Assembly: GCA_964019135.1 (NCBI GenBank)
Contig: OZ025257.1
Coordinates: 11,001,971-11,065,970, forward strand
Length of the DNA: 64,000 nucleotides
From: Arenicola marina
Lineage: Eukaryota; Annelida; Polychaeta; Arenicolidae
Direction of reading: 5' to 3'
Shown here: piece after piece, positions 25,701-49,890 of the stretch
Layout: the number at the start of each line of letters is the position of its first letter
How positions within the stretch are numbered: the first letter of the stretch is position 1
Made by a program: the position numbers and the translations under genes
Notes under the pieces: model-generated
Told to the model about the DNA's origin: nothing
Databases searched by the model: none
Seen by the model: only the letters and a program-made list of their open reading frames with translations

Positions 25701-26883
25701 TGCTTGACGTATTATTTTGATTCTACGTCATTCCTCACATAACATTGATGTACTTCAACTTGTGTACAATTATGTACCGATACATGTATATACATTGTGG
25801 ACCTCGCTCTGTAGGTTGGCAAGAAAGGCAATCCGATCAACATCAACAGGGGACTGGATTGTGACGTCATCGTCGCAGAGGTAAGCATACACTGCACGAA
25901 GGCGATTGGTTATATTCTCGCCAATGGCATTGGTCGCGAGTAAAGGCCTTTTTTATTAACACCAGCATTGTTTCATCACTTTTTATTCTCTTAGGAATTG
26001 ATCGTAGTTAATTGTTTTTGCAGTGTAGATCCTTGCTAAGATCGTATATAAATAGACATTTCTTTCTTTTATGGTAGGTTATGAACTACAAATATGTTGG
26101 GAAGAAATCATATATGACGCCTAGATAGTGTAATGTCCTTGATTTGATTTAAGAATAAAACCGAATGGTTCGTGTTAGCGCACTAAATCTCAGACCAGTT
26201 GGTCCGGACCTAGGCTGGGGCATGTTTCATCCAATTATATTGCGGGAAGTTCCTTGGTTCAGTTTAGTCCTTGTGTGCACAAAAGCGGCCCAAAATACCA
26301 AATTAATTTCTATGGTTCGTTGCCAGGTACGCGCCACGAGTCACAAGCCCGATGAGATCTACGGCATTATAGAGCGACTGGCCCCGGGCAGCAGGAAGAT
26401 AGAGCTGTTCGGCAGACCACACAACGTCCAACCCAACTGGTGAGGGATCCGTCAATTATTATGAAATACAGCGTTTTGGATAACCATCTGAGCTGTTTTG
26501 GGGTTGTTAATCCCGATGTAACATGATGTATTCGCCAGATTTGTTATTGTTTGTGAAGTAAAGTCCTCGTGTTCGGATTTTCGGAGTTTCCGTGTAATGT
26601 ATGACTCACTAGACATGTATGAAACTGTGCCCGCGGAGTTCATATGCCTTCAACGTATCTTTTTTTGCCATGGCATACAACTCAAGAATAGTGCACTTTT
26701 CGGAAGCTGCGTTCGTAACAAAAAAAATCGATGGGTTCGGAAATAATATTATAATTTTACGGGGCTTTGGTTTCCAGGGTTACGTTAGGCAATCAGCTGG
26801 ATGGCGTCAAGCTTATCGACCCCGACGTTGTCAAGGCCTTCAAGCGGCGGTACCCGGATGGCAACTGTATCAAGCCCTCCTGA
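13736..26883 (+). CDS. METTL3: METTL3, catalytic subunit of the N6-adenosine (m6A) mRNA methyltransferase
   Basis: Transfers methyl from S-adenosylmethionine to adenosine N6 in nuclear pre-mRNA, with METTL14 as its obligate partner (family knowledge). Fifteen coding exons: 13736-13973, 14773-15079, 15373-15436, 15682-15761, 16219-16294, 16580-16669, 17418-17454, 17771-17890, 18661-18830, 19282-19469, 21044-21082, 21439-21547, 25815-25880, 26327-26439, 26778-26883. They sum to 1803 nt (600 aa plus TGA; human has 580). All phases join and the introns are GT-AG. The start ACCATGG opens the typical leader helix ([19 protein letters not shown]). The CCCH zinc fingers lie at about residues 298-360 ([34 protein letters not shown]). 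The Rossmann domain carries the catalytic DPPW at 417-420, and [15 protein letters not shown] and KPDEIYG follow. Exons 10 and 12 end in minisatellites that repeat their 5' splice sites. Exon 5 is the least certain: its acceptor was chosen by phase and has a weak pyrimidine tract. Confidence 0.95.
13974..14772 (+). other. METTL3 intron 1
   Basis: GTCAGT donor and a TTCTTCCAG acceptor. AT-rich, with no repeat or embedded gene recognised. The other METTL3 introns longer than 300 bp that I do not list separately (15080-15372, 15762-16218, 16670-17417, 17455-17770, 17891-18660) hold only the palindrome, the duplication and the SINE described below. Confidence 0.6.
16825..16866 (-). mobile_element. 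SINE family A tail fragment
   Basis: TTTTGTGCACATGTAGGTTAA is the reverse complement of the tail that ends full family A SINEs in this window. No tRNA-like head is attached. It abuts the palindrome at 16868, so the palindromic element may have inserted into the SINE. The match is short, hence the modest confidence. Confidence 0.45.
16868..17031. repeat. 164-bp near-perfect palindrome in METTL3 intron 6
   Basis: The left arm contains ACGAGCGCCTAACTTCTTCG, then CATTAGTAGTCCCCACGCGG and CCCCACCTCTCATAGTCT. The right arm repeats the same blocks reversed and complemented. The arms differ by a 10-bp insertion (TGCACGAAGC) on the left, a 4-bp insertion on the right and a few substitutions. The loop is about 20 bp of AT-rich DNA. 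This is the architecture of a snapback MITE, and the intron transcript would fold into a long hairpin. Confidence 0.85.
17039..17231. repeat. Direct duplication of about 72 bp
   Basis: Two diverged copies (about 17039-17110 and 17160-17231) share GTAACTGACC, TCAGGTTGTTCCCGC and CTCCCATCC and lie about 121 bp apart. They are in METTL3 intron 6, next to the palindrome, and could be part of the same mobile insertion. Confidence 0.7.
18861..19050 (+). mobile_element. tRNA-derived SINE (family B) in METTL3 intron 9
   Basis: The head has a box A-like GTGTATAGCGCGTTCGGC and a box B GTGGTTCGAGTCCCACC. The body reads TGTGCAAATGTCTGTTTGTGC then GATAAAGATCGCATGG, ending near AGAGAGTAGAGGGTTACCC. The same body recurs at about 35.8, 36.8, 43.3 and 62.9 kb. 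It starts about 30 bp after the exon 9 donor. Confidence 0.75.
19447..20905 (+). repeat. 41-bp minisatellite spanning the METTL3 exon 10 / intron 10 donor, about 35 units
   Basis: The unit consists of the last 23 bases of exon 10 (TCTTCCTCTGGGTCACCGGC plus AG) and the first 18 bases of the intron (GTCAGGGACGTCTTTATT with a final A or C). Every unit therefore carries the junction CACCGGCAG|GTCAGGGAC. The first 30 or so units are nearly identical except for an alternating ATTATC/ATTACC. The last units (after about 20450) carry more substitutions, such as GGTCGGGGGC, TTAATCTGGG and GGTCGAGG. A 41-bp unit read through in exon frame has no stop for the first 1.1 kb, giving a repeated 41-residue peptide that starts FLWVTGRSG. 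Normal METTL3 needs the first donor at 19470. Confidence 0.95.
21515..25618 (+). repeat. 46-bp minisatellite spanning the METTL3 exon 12 / intron 12 donor, about 90 units
   Basis: The unit is the last 33 bases of exon 12 (CACTGGCTGAACCACGGCAA through ACTGTCTG) plus 13 intron bases (GTGAGTGTCTTAT or GTAAGTGTCTTAT), so each unit repeats AACACTGTCTG|GTRAGTG. Some units are four bases shorter (CTGGTGTCTTATC) and have lost the donor, for example near 21686 and 21958. A six-unit block of 272 bp, tagged by CAATGTCTGAATCACGG at 21561, 21833 and 22105, is itself tandemly repeated at the left end. Variants with CTGACTGAACC and AAGGCACAC dominate the right half. The array ends with CTG|GTAAGTATAC at 25611. 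Confidence 0.95.
26165..26310 (+). mobile_element. SINE family A, just upstream of METTL3 exon 14
   Basis: The head fragment GGTTCGTGTTAGCGCACTAA keeps a degenerate box A. The conserved GGGGCATGTTTCATCC follows, then AGTTCCTTGGTTCAGTTTAG and the tail TGTGTGCACAAAAGCGGCCC. It ends only about 20 bp before the exon 14 acceptor (26326), so the branch point region of intron 13 lies in or next to the SINE. Confidence 0.75.
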
Positions 26884-27485
26884 GGGGCAGACGGTGGCGC
26901 TAGATGAAGACCGGAACCAGCCTGCCTCATGAAGCAGGCAGCCAGCCAAGTATCTCGAGTCCCCGCCCGCCACAGAAGGGAGGACGTAAACCGACAACCG
27001 TCTGCTTTACCGCAGCGTAACCCGTCCAGTGTGACGTGTGATGTGGAAATGTAAAATAACATTGACGTGACTGAGGGTACAGTTCAAAGCCTGTAAGGCG
27101 GTAATGTACCACCCATTGGAGAGGATGACATTGGGATCTCCATTCCTGTACGAGGATATGGTTGAGTTTCTCGATGTGCTGGTCGAGAGTGACAAAAACA
27201 AGTAGGGGTCCATACAGATTTTTATCTTTTTTTTGGCAATATTACTGAAATCCTTGTCGAATGTTGCTATTGATAACTCTTTAAGGCGTACGCTTCTTCA
27301 TACTGGCCGGTATACTCATGTTACACGGCACAATTCAGCCTCTCTAATCAATGAATCTTAAAGGTCTCCAGGTCATGAAGGGTTGTCGAAGATATTAGTG
27401 GAACCACCGAATGGGAATGTCACCGATGAGGCGATAATGCGCTGGGGTTTTCTCCTTTTTTTTTTAATTCCTTGTACTAATGTAT
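26884..27485 (+). other. METTL3 3' untranslated region (inferred)
   Basis: Follows the TGA at 26881-26883 and runs to the AATAAA at 27486. Minus-strand frames here (26785-27213) have no recognisable domain. No repeats. Confidence 0.6.
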
Positions 27486-27491
27486 AATAAA
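27486..27491 (+). terminator. Candidate METTL3 polyadenylation signal
   Basis: AATAAA, about 600 bp downstream of the METTL3 stop and followed by TG-rich sequence (ATATGTATGTATATTG), a usual downstream element. Inferred from motif and position only. Confidence 0.6.
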
Positions 27492-27539
27492 ATATATGTA
27501 TGTATATTGTCGCAAATCTCTTGGCTTAACGGTTTCATC

Positions 27540-27545
27540 TTTAAT
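27540..27545 (-). terminator. Candidate polyadenylation signal for the C22orf39-like gene
   Basis: ATTAAA on the minus strand, about 140 bp past the stop codon at 27685. It lies only about 50 bp from the METTL3 signal on the other strand, so the two convergent transcripts probably end in the same few dozen bases or overlap. Confidence 0.45.
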
Positions 27546-27684
27546 CATCACATTTCGCTCTAAAGACGATTTATCTATTGTCTCTGTGCAGAGTGCAAGA
27601 TTTTAAGCAAACTGAACAAACACTGAAGCGTAAAAGCTTGGAATATGTATTTACAATAATATAACATTAATAGAATACATAATG

Positions 27685-30612
27685 TTAGGATATAACACAG
27701 GATGAACCCTGGTCGTTGACGGTGGGTAGCTTCATCCTGTCTAGCTCCTTTGGTAGCTCCTTGGCCCAGTCGGCGGGGGGAGCAGTCCGGTATTCCCAAA
27801 TGTCATTCCCTTTGGCTTTCTGGATCCGCTCTTCTCTCCGGATTATCTCGCTCTCGATTATCTTCTCCTGGACCAGAGATATAATATGTATTTGTAAAAA
27901 CAATGACACAAATGTCACTGATAAATATACGATTTCTCCACATGATAAATAAGTGGCAGCCGATAATTAGGGATGGCATAACTCGATAATGTGATTTCTG
28001 CCCATTTGCGTCCTTCGCAATTAAAGGTGACTAAGCGAGGATAAGAGCTATATTATTTGTTCTACTTTCTATCTTCATATTGATTAATAATTTCTAAATA
28101 TGTAAACTACTGTGGCGAGTCTCACTTTCGGATCAATATCTATATAAACAGATTTGAACTTCACTTACATGCAGTATGTAGGCTGCTACATTCTTCTGTA
28201 TTCAGTTTATGGCTTTATTAACATATCCCTCTGCAATTTGCTAATTATTAAACGTTATTTACTTACAGCATGTAGACTGCTTCGGGTCTGTCTATAGGCC
28301 AGACAGTTGTCAAGGTCTTCCTTCCATTGGCTGCAGTCTTTGTATTCCCCATAAACGTAATGCTGATGAAACCTGCCCCTGAAGCCTAGTGAAGCATAGA
28401 TTTATCAAATTAATCACCAGACCACATTATCAATACCATACTTAAAATAATAAGATTCATCAAGTGGTATTTTCTTTAATGATGAAGATAATTCCCATCA
28501 TAGATTACTATATTCTATTTCCGGCTTAGCAGTTTAAAAATTACTTTTATTGACCAGGCACCTATAAGTCTCTAGATGGAAGGAACTGAGCAAGTATATT
28601 ACAGTACCAGAAATGAGAAGATGCAAAAATAAGTCTGAATCCTTGGTTATTCTTTCTATTACAGGAGTTTCCTTACTTTTACATTCCATGAACTCGTCCA
28701 AATAGATTTCGCAGGGCCTAACCTACAATATCAAAGTAATGGCAAATGAATATACACAAATTTCAAATCCTATTTCATAGTCTTGTAGAGCAGGAGAATG
28801 TCAACAATGGTTTGTGTAAGATGTGTATGTAATAGAGTAAAGTATTGTTATTCACACCTGTTTCATCAGTGATTAAATAGAGCTGTCTAAGTCATTGAAT
28901 GAATAGATAATGGCTGGAGGCTGCAATCCAAGCGTATCAATGCTATTAAAATGCATGGAGCTAGAGAATTGATCATCAGTATTTGTATCGACATTTTTAG
29001 ATAATGCCAGTTGAGACAGCCACATGCTGACCACATGTCAAGCGACAAAGTGGGCAAGTTGTGTTGATATCACCAACTATAGTTGATACAGAAACTCTCC
29101 AGACATCAAAATTTTTGATTTATGAGTATAAATTGTCACTGATTTGTGTGAAAAAACAATTTCTGTGTGAACTTTAAGTCAGGGCGAAATAAGTATACAC
29201 TTGCAATTAAAATAAAGGCAAATGTTGCTTTGCTGCACTTTAAAGTTGCATGTTGAGTTGTTTCCCGCCAAAACTAAAGAGGTCAAAATACAAGTAAGAA
29301 TCAGTCCTTGAATCATTCAAGATTTCTTTTGTCTATACTCCACCCATGCCAGACTGCCAAATAGTGTCTCTTAGCCTTGCCCGTGATATCAATTTACCAC
29401 AAGTTTTCATTTTAGTGGTAAACGTCATCAGTTTGTGTGCTTCGCGATGCTTTGGTATAAGTAGCAGTGCCGCGACATAGTTCTGTGGTGTCACGGGATA
29501 GACACGCTTGCCACACCACAGCCGAAACGGCGATGTTTATCAGGTTTCTGAATTATAGAATGAAACAATCGAGTTTTCTGCAAATTTTGATATAAATCTC
29601 GCCTGGTCTTAGTTTTGGCGGGAAAGAACTCGATATGCAACTTTAAAGCAGCTGATTGGCTGGATGGCACCATTCATTGTTTACTTTGACATCACTGGGT
29701 GATACTATTTATATTTTTTTGAGGGGTCATAGGTTTGAATTCCTTTGTAACATTTTATCACTAACTCTGCTTTTAATCATAGATACATACCTAAAGTTAC
29801 CCAGAGTAAACTTGAAATCACAATTTGGATTCATTGCACGAAAGCAAATGCCTCCTGCAAAAGTGGGTACAGCAGATCAACCACAACCCCCTGACCATTG
29901 CATTCAACCTCAGTACCCTCTTCAAAGGATGCGTAGGACTTTTCCAACCTGACATAGAACCATTGTCTGCTCTATTAAATAGCATGGCAGGTCCTGTATT
30001 GTAAGAATAGGTGTCTAACTACAGATCAGATGAACAATTGTTCAGACCTGCCTCAGTTCATAGGTAAGGATTATGCATAGATTTCGACTTCAACTCATAC
30101 AGTAATTTTTTTTTTCAAAAATGTCATTGTCTGGAGAGTTTGCGTGGGGACTATAGTTTACTCTAGATAATCTTTGATGCCATGCCCATGGAGTGTCAGC
30201 ATGAAGAAATATTATTTGTTTCATAAAAAGGGATAACATTTAAAATTGCATTGTTGTTTCTCACGTCAGAGATTTTCAAAATGATCGCGGCAAATTCGCG
30301 GAAAATATGGGCCGAAACTTCGCTCTACGGCATTTATGACTGACTCTAGGCCCAACAGCAAGCCAACAGGCAGCAGCACTGCCACTGAATTTCTGAAGCA
30401 GTGAGGTTCAAAACATCTCTATTATCGCCCAAGACCGGTGAGACCCCACACCACAACTAAGGTATAAACATTAAAAGTGTTCCTGATCAATACATGCTAA
30501 AATTATCCATATATATTTTAATAGTTATTGCACTTACCATCCACATATTATCGTCGACAGACATTGATTTGGTGGGGAACTTGACCCCTCCACTGTCAGC
30601 TGTTGTTGACAT
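27685..30612 (-). CDS. C22orf39: C22orf39/PANTS-like small twin-CX9C protein
   Basis: Four coding exons on the minus strand: 30538-30612, 28677-28722, 28267-28385 and 27685-27867. They join in phase through GT-AG introns to 140 aa. The start MSTTADSGGV is followed by VRPCEIYLDEFMECKS and HQHYVYGEYKDCSQWKEDLD. These match vertebrate C22orf39 (RPCEAYRAEWKLC and YYVHGERPACEQWQRDL from memory) and keep its exon logic. Two pairs of cysteines are each spaced by nine residues (C-EIYLDEFME-C and C-SQWKEDLDN-C), so I predict a disulfide-linked helical hairpin of CHCH type. The C-terminal exon encodes a charged helix (EKIIESEIIRREERIQKAKG) and DIWEYRTAPPADW, like the WAPRQSPPPDW of the human protein. 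The mammalian protein has been linked to synaptic plasticity; its role here is unknown. The gene is tail to tail with METTL3 and head to head with VPS4, about 1.65 kb apart. Confidence 0.85.
29244..29642 (-). mobile_element. TTAA-flanked MITE, copy 1 (intron 1 of the C22orf39-like gene)
   Basis: Terminal inverted repeats of about 36 bp: AGTTGCATGTTGAGTTGTTT and CCCGCCAAAACTAA at the left, with their reverse complement at the right. TTAA lies directly outside both ends (29240-29243 and 29643-29646), the target duplication typical of piggyBac- or Kolobok-type elements. No transposase is encoded. A second, inverted copy with the same interior lies at 60131-60494. Confidence 0.85.
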
Positions 30613-31554
30613 TTTGGCGTTTTTGACTTTCAATTCTTACACGTCCAGCCTTTCCATTATCCGAATTCATAATGACAGTTAACACAGAAAACCGGCGCCA
30701 AGTCCACGGAGAGGCCATCAGTTATAATAATTGGAAAGGCCACTTGCGATAGGCCAAGCAAGCGAGCGCTCATCAAGCTGCCCATCCAGGATTTTTACCC
30801 ATGAGAAACATTTTGTATATTTCAAGTGGATCATTTGTTGAGGTTCTATTTCCCAAACAGCTAACAGCGAAACAGATGGAACAAATATGCGACCAAGCCA
30901 TTTCAGTCTTCGAAACAATTTGAAATTAATTATTCAGAGAGCTTTATTCTGGTAACACTTAACACTTTTTTTTGTTGGTAGAGAATTTTGGATCATATAT
31001 CGTACACATAGACTTTTATACATATAACGGTTAAGAAAGGCGGCCTAATCTTTTTCAACTTGGGACTTTGCAGGTTTTTAAAAGTTTTTGTGTGTTTTTA
31101 ATGACATGATAACGAATTCCAAAGTGTTAACCAATGGGAGTCTATAACATATACTTATACTACGAAGACGGGGAGGCATGAACATAATCCAGATCCAGAT
31201 GAACAAACTATATATATATGTATTTTATGCAGACCGGAAAAGATAAAGACGTGCATTCATTGTTTTCCACCGATCCCGGCTTATGTTATGATGAATATAT
31301 AGTTTTCCTTTCAGCGACATTGTTCATAGATTGTTGATGGCTCGGTGCCACGGGTACATATATTAACAGAAACGGTTCGTTTGTTGGGAGTATCAGATTA
31401 TTTATTTTCGCCCAAACTCACAACGACCTATCATATAGTAACTTTTGTTGACATTTGTTGTTGTTGTAAAGTGCAAGATTTTCGACTTTTCACAAATTAA
31501 TTCTTTAATATTTTGTTTAGTATACACGCATCGTTCATCCCTTTTTTATATACT

Positions 31555-31672
31555 CCTCTTGCATGCCATCAGATCCGGGTCTTGGCACCTAGTCTGGGGC
31601 ATGTTTCATCCATTCGCCCAGTTTAGCCCTTACTAAGTGTGCCCAAATCGGTCTAAAACACCAATTCATTTC
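31555..31672 (+). mobile_element. SINE family A fragment
   Basis: Contains GGGGCATGTTTCATCCATTC, then CCAGTTTAGCCCTTACTAAG and a degenerate end CGGTCTAAAACACCAATTC. The tRNA-like head is reduced to ATCCGGGTCTTGGCACC. It lies immediately upstream of a MITE that begins at 31692. Confidence 0.65.
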
Positions 31673-31691
31673 ATTTACAAGACGCTGGAAA

Positions 31692-32102
31692 CTGGGCTGC
31701 GTACCGGAGCACGATCGATCGCGATCGCACTCCTTACGGTACGACAAATAAGGAATTGAACTTGGCGGATTGGTCAAGGACGCATGCAATTTTGAAGCGG
31801 AAGTAGGGTATGGTTCGCCGCGATCAAGAGCGGTCACGCATGATAATATTAAACTCTGAACGACGATTCTTCTCAGATAAGTGAGGATACCCCGTAAATA
31901 TAGATGCTTTATAATTATCTCTTATTTATCAATATTTTACACCATTTAAATTGTGCTACTATTTCCAAAGTAAGGATCATTATTTGGTGGTTATCCCCGC
32001 AACAAATGGAAATAGTTCGATGTGACCAATGTCGTACCGTAGCAAGTTCGGAGTGACCAAAAATGTTCGCGGCGGTCGATCGTGCTCCGGTACGCAGCCC
32101 AG
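31692..32102. mobile_element. 411-bp MITE between the C22orf39-like gene and VPS4
   Basis: Both ends carry CTGGGCTGCGTACCGGAGCA followed by CGATCG, in inverted orientation. Similarity continues further in (ACTCC..ACGGTACGACA on both sides), giving terminal inverted repeats of roughly 55-75 bp with gaps. The interior is unique AT-rich DNA with no coding capacity. I could not define a target-site duplication. It sits in the probable shared upstream region of the two divergent genes. Confidence 0.8.
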
Positions 32103-32179
32103 CTGCGCTCAGTTATTAAAAATACGTGTAAAATCGGGTATATACGCATTGAATGGTGTTATTATCTTTCACATGCGTA

Positions 32180-32208
32180 TGACGTCACATGAGCAGATAA
32201 ACTTCCGG
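32180..32208 (+). promoter_or_regulatory. Candidate VPS4 core promoter motifs (CRE and ETS sites)
   Basis: TGACGTCA (32180-32187), a perfect CRE palindrome, and CTTCCGG (32202-32208), an ETS-type site, lie 60-90 bp upstream of the proposed VPS4 start codon. Both motifs are common close to transcription starts of housekeeping genes. Motif-level evidence only. Confidence 0.45.
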
Positions 32209-32266
32209 TAGCCATTTCCGACATTTGGGGTTTGCATTAGGAAGTCTAGTATTTTTCTCAGTTGGA

Positions 32267-46228
<13,962 letters not shown>

Positions 46229-46869
46229 TGAGCACCGGTGTCCGCTGTGATAGCACCCCCGCTGTTGGTGTCCGCCTGCTGCAGCGTAGGACAATACTTC
46301 GGCCTCCACGGGAGGTGGGGTGTAGGTAGGGGAGAGGGGGGAGTAAGGGCCGGCGATAGTTTGAAGTGCGTGTCGGTGTTTGGGGCAGGTGTCTTGGGGT
46401 GGGTGGGAGCGCGGGGTGGGGGGGGGGGGGAGCTGGTATAAGTCAGCGTGCTGGTAGTGAAGTGTTATTTATAGCTTGTTCGGTGAACATACGCGCAAGC
46501 TAGCCCAGTACTGTGGTTGTACGACTGGGGCTAGGATCAAACATGTTGGGGTGATGATGTATACTTCAAGCCTTGAGGGGTCGGGGCCCCATCTCTTACC
46601 AACTAGCCCCTGTTGAAAGTTACATGGCAAACAAACGCACATTAGTCTCTCCTGGTCAAAGCAAAGCCCCTTTTATGTGTGATTTCTTAGAACAGGCCCC
46701 TCTAGAAGGTGAGGTAACTTAGCCCCCTTGAATAACATTGAACCACTACCCAAGCCTGATAAGACCCAAGTCCGTGAATCCTGCATTTGACGCTGGTTAC
46801 TCTAACCGCCATCGTTGCACTTATCTGATCCCGATTCTTTTTCCTTGGCTGGTTTCGCACTTGCCCCGT
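46229..46869 (+). other. VPS4 3' flank, probably 3' UTR
   Basis: G-rich sequence (46310-46440) follows the stop. No AATAAA is seen before the minisatellite, so the transcript may run through the array to AATAAA at 50379 or 50882. Inference only. Confidence 0.4.
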
Positions 46870-49800
46870 TCATCAGTCCTGGTTGCAGTCCTTGCACTTG
46901 CCTGGCTCCGGTCATTGCTCTAGCCTGGCTCCGGTCATTGCTCTAGCCTGGCTCCGGTCATTGCTCTAGCCTGGCTCCGGTCATTGCTCTAGCCTGGCTC
47001 CGGTCATTGCTCTAGCCTGGCTCCGGTCATTGCTCTAGCCTGGCTTCGGTCAGTGCTCTTGCCTGGCTCCGGTCATTGCTCTAGCCTGGCTCCGGTCATT
47101 GCTCTCGCCTGGCTCCGGTCATTGCTCTAGCCTGGCTCCGGTCATTGCTCTAGCCTGGCTCCGGTCATTGCTCTAGCCTGGCTCCGGTCATTGCTCTAGC
47201 CTGGCTCCGGTCATTGCTCTAGCCTGGCTCCGGTCGGTGCTCTAGCCTGGCTCCGATCATTGCTCTAGCCTGGCTCCGGTCATTGCTCTAGCCTGGCTCC
47301 GGTCATTGCTCTAGCCTGGCTCCGGTCATTGCTCTAGCCTGGCTCCGGTCATTGCTCTAGCCTGGCTCCGGTCATTGCTCTAGCCTGGCTCCGGTCATTG
47401 CTCTAGCCTGGCTCCGGTCATTGCTCTAGCCTGGCTCCGGTCATTGCTCTAGCCTGGCTCCGGTCACTGCTCTAGCCTGGCTCCGGTCATTGCTCTAGCC
47501 TGGCTCCGGTCATTGCTCTAGCCTGGCTCCGGTCATTGCTCTAGCCTGGCTCCGGTCGGTGCTCTAGCCTGGCTCCGGTCAGTCCTCTAGCCTGGCTCCG
47601 GTCAGTGCTCTAGCCTGGCTCCGGTCATTGCTCTAGCCTGGCTCCGGTCATTGCTCTAGCCTGGCTCCGGTCAGTGCTCTAGCCTGGCTCCGGTCATTGC
47701 TCTAGCCTGGCTCCGGTCATTGCTCTAGCCTGGCTCCGGTCATTGCTCTAGCCTGGCTCCGGTCATTGCTCTAGCCTGGCTCCGGTCACTGCTCTAGCCT
47801 GGCTCCGGTCAGTGCTCTAGCCTGGCTCCGGTCAGTGCTCTAGCCTGGCTCCGGTCATTGCTCTAGCCTGGCTCCGGTCATTGCTCTAGCCTGGCTCCGG
47901 TCAGTGCTCTAGCCTGGCTCCGGTCAGTGCTCTAGCCTGGCTTCGGTCAGTGCTCTAGCCTGGCTCCGGTCAGTGCTCTAGCCTGGCTCCGGTCATTGCT
48001 CTAGCCTGGCTCCGGTCATTGCTCTAGCCTGGCTCCGGTCATTGCTCTAGCCTGGCTCCGGTCGGTGCTCTAGCCTGGCTCCGATCATTGCTCTAGCCTG
48101 GCTCCGGTCATTGCTCTAGCCTGGCTCCGGTCATTGCTCTTGCCTGGCTCCGGTCATATCTCTAGCCTGGCTCCGGTCATTGCTCTAGCCTGGCTCCGGT
48201 CATTGCTCTAGCCTGGCTCCGGTCATTGCTCTAGCCTGGCTCCGGTCGGTGCTCTAGCCTGGCTCCGATCATTGCTCTAGCCTGGCTCCGGTCATTGCTC
48301 TAGCCTGGCTCCGGTCATTGCTCTAGCCTGGCTCCGGTCATTGCTCTAGCCTGGCTCCGGTCATTGCTCTAGCCTGGCTCCGGTCATTGCTCTAGCCTGG
48401 CTCCGGTCATTGCTCTAGCCTGGCTCCGGTCATTGCTCTAGCCTGGCTCCGGTCACTGCTCTAGCCTGGTTCCGGTCATTGCTCTAGCCTGGCTCCGGTC
48501 ATTGCTCTAGCCTGGCTCCGGTCATTGCTCTAGCCTGGCTCCGGTCGGTGCTCTAGCCTGGCTCCGGTCAGTGCTCTAGCCTGGCTCCGGTCAGTGCTCT
48601 AGCCTGGCTCCGGTCATTGCTCTAGCCTGGCTCCGGTCAGTGCTCTAGCCTGGCTCCGGTCATTGCTCTAGCCTGGCTCCGGTCATTGCTCTAGCCTGGC
48701 TCCGGTCATTGCTCTAGCCTGGCTCCGGTCATTGCTCTAGCCTGGCTCCGGTCACTGCTCTAGCCTGGCTCCGGTCAGTGCTCTAGCCTGGCTCCGGTCA
48801 GTGCTCTAGCCTGGCTCCGGTCAGTGCTCTAGCCTGGCTCCGGTCAGTGCTCTAGCCTGGCTCCGGTCATTGCTCTAGCCTGGCTCCGGTCATTGCTCTA
48901 GCCTGGCTCCGGTCATTGCTCTAGCCTGGCTCCGGTCGGTGCTCTAGCCTGGCTCCGATCATTGCTCTAGCCTGGCTCCGGTCAGTGCTCTAGCCTGGCT
49001 CCTGTCATTGCACTTGCCTGGCTCCGGTCATTGCTCTAGCCTGGCTCCGGTCATTGCTCTAGCCTGGCTCCGGTCATTGCTCTACCCTGGCTCCGGTCAT
49101 TGCTCTAGCCTGGCTCCGGTCATTGCTCTAGCCTGGCTCCGGTCATTGCTCTAGCCTGGCTCCGGTCAGTGCTCTAGCCTGGCTCCGGTCAGTGCTCTAG
49201 CCTGGCTCCGGTCATTGCTCTAGCCTGGCTCCGGTCATTGCTCTAGCCTGGCTCCAGTCATTGCTCTAGCCTGGCTCCGGTCATTGCTCTAGCCTGGTTC
49301 CGGTCAGTGCTCTAGCCTGGCTCCGGTCAGTGCTCTAGCCTGGCTCCGATCAGTGCTCTAGCCTGGCTCCGGTCATTGCTCTAGCCTGGCTCCGGTCATT
49401 GCTCTAGCCTGGCTCCGGCCATTGCTCTAGCCTGGCTCCAGTCATTGCTCTAGCCTGGCTCCAGTCATTGCTCTAGCCTGGCTCCGGTCATTGCTCTAGC
49501 CTGGCTCCGGTCAGTGCTCTAGCCTGGCTCCGGTCAGTGCTCTAGCCTGGCTCCGATCAGTGCTCTAGCCTTGCTCCGGTCATTGCTCTAGCCTGGCTCC
49601 GGTCATTGCTCTAGCCTGGCTCCGGTCATTGCTCTAGCCTGGCTCCGGTCAGTGCTCTAGCCTGGTTCCGGTCAGTGCTCTAGCCTGGCTCCGGTCAGTG
49701 CTCTAGCCTGGCTCCGATCAGTGCTCTAGCCTGGCTCCGGTCAGTGCTCTAGCCTGGCTCCGGTCATTGCTCTAGCCTGGCTCCGGTATTGCTCTAGCCT

Positions 49801-49890
49801 GGCTCCGGTCATTGCTCTAGCCTGGCTCCGGTCATTGCTCTAGCCTGGCTCCGGTCATTGCTCTAGCCTGGCTCCGGTCATTGTCCTTGC
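46870..49890. repeat. 23-bp minisatellite downstream of VPS4, about 130 units
   Basis: Tandem TGGCTCCGGTCATTGCTCTA plus GCC, very homogeneous, with recurring variants GTCAGTGC, GTCGGTGC, GTCACTGC and CCGATCATTG. Several multi-unit blocks recur (for example a GTCGGTGC unit followed by a CCGATCATTG unit at about 47232, 48060, 48245 and 48935), showing segmental duplication inside the array. The left edge is a gradient of degenerate units from about 46830. The sequence is unrelated to the 23-bp array at 8-10.7 kb although the period is equal. Confidence 0.95.
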
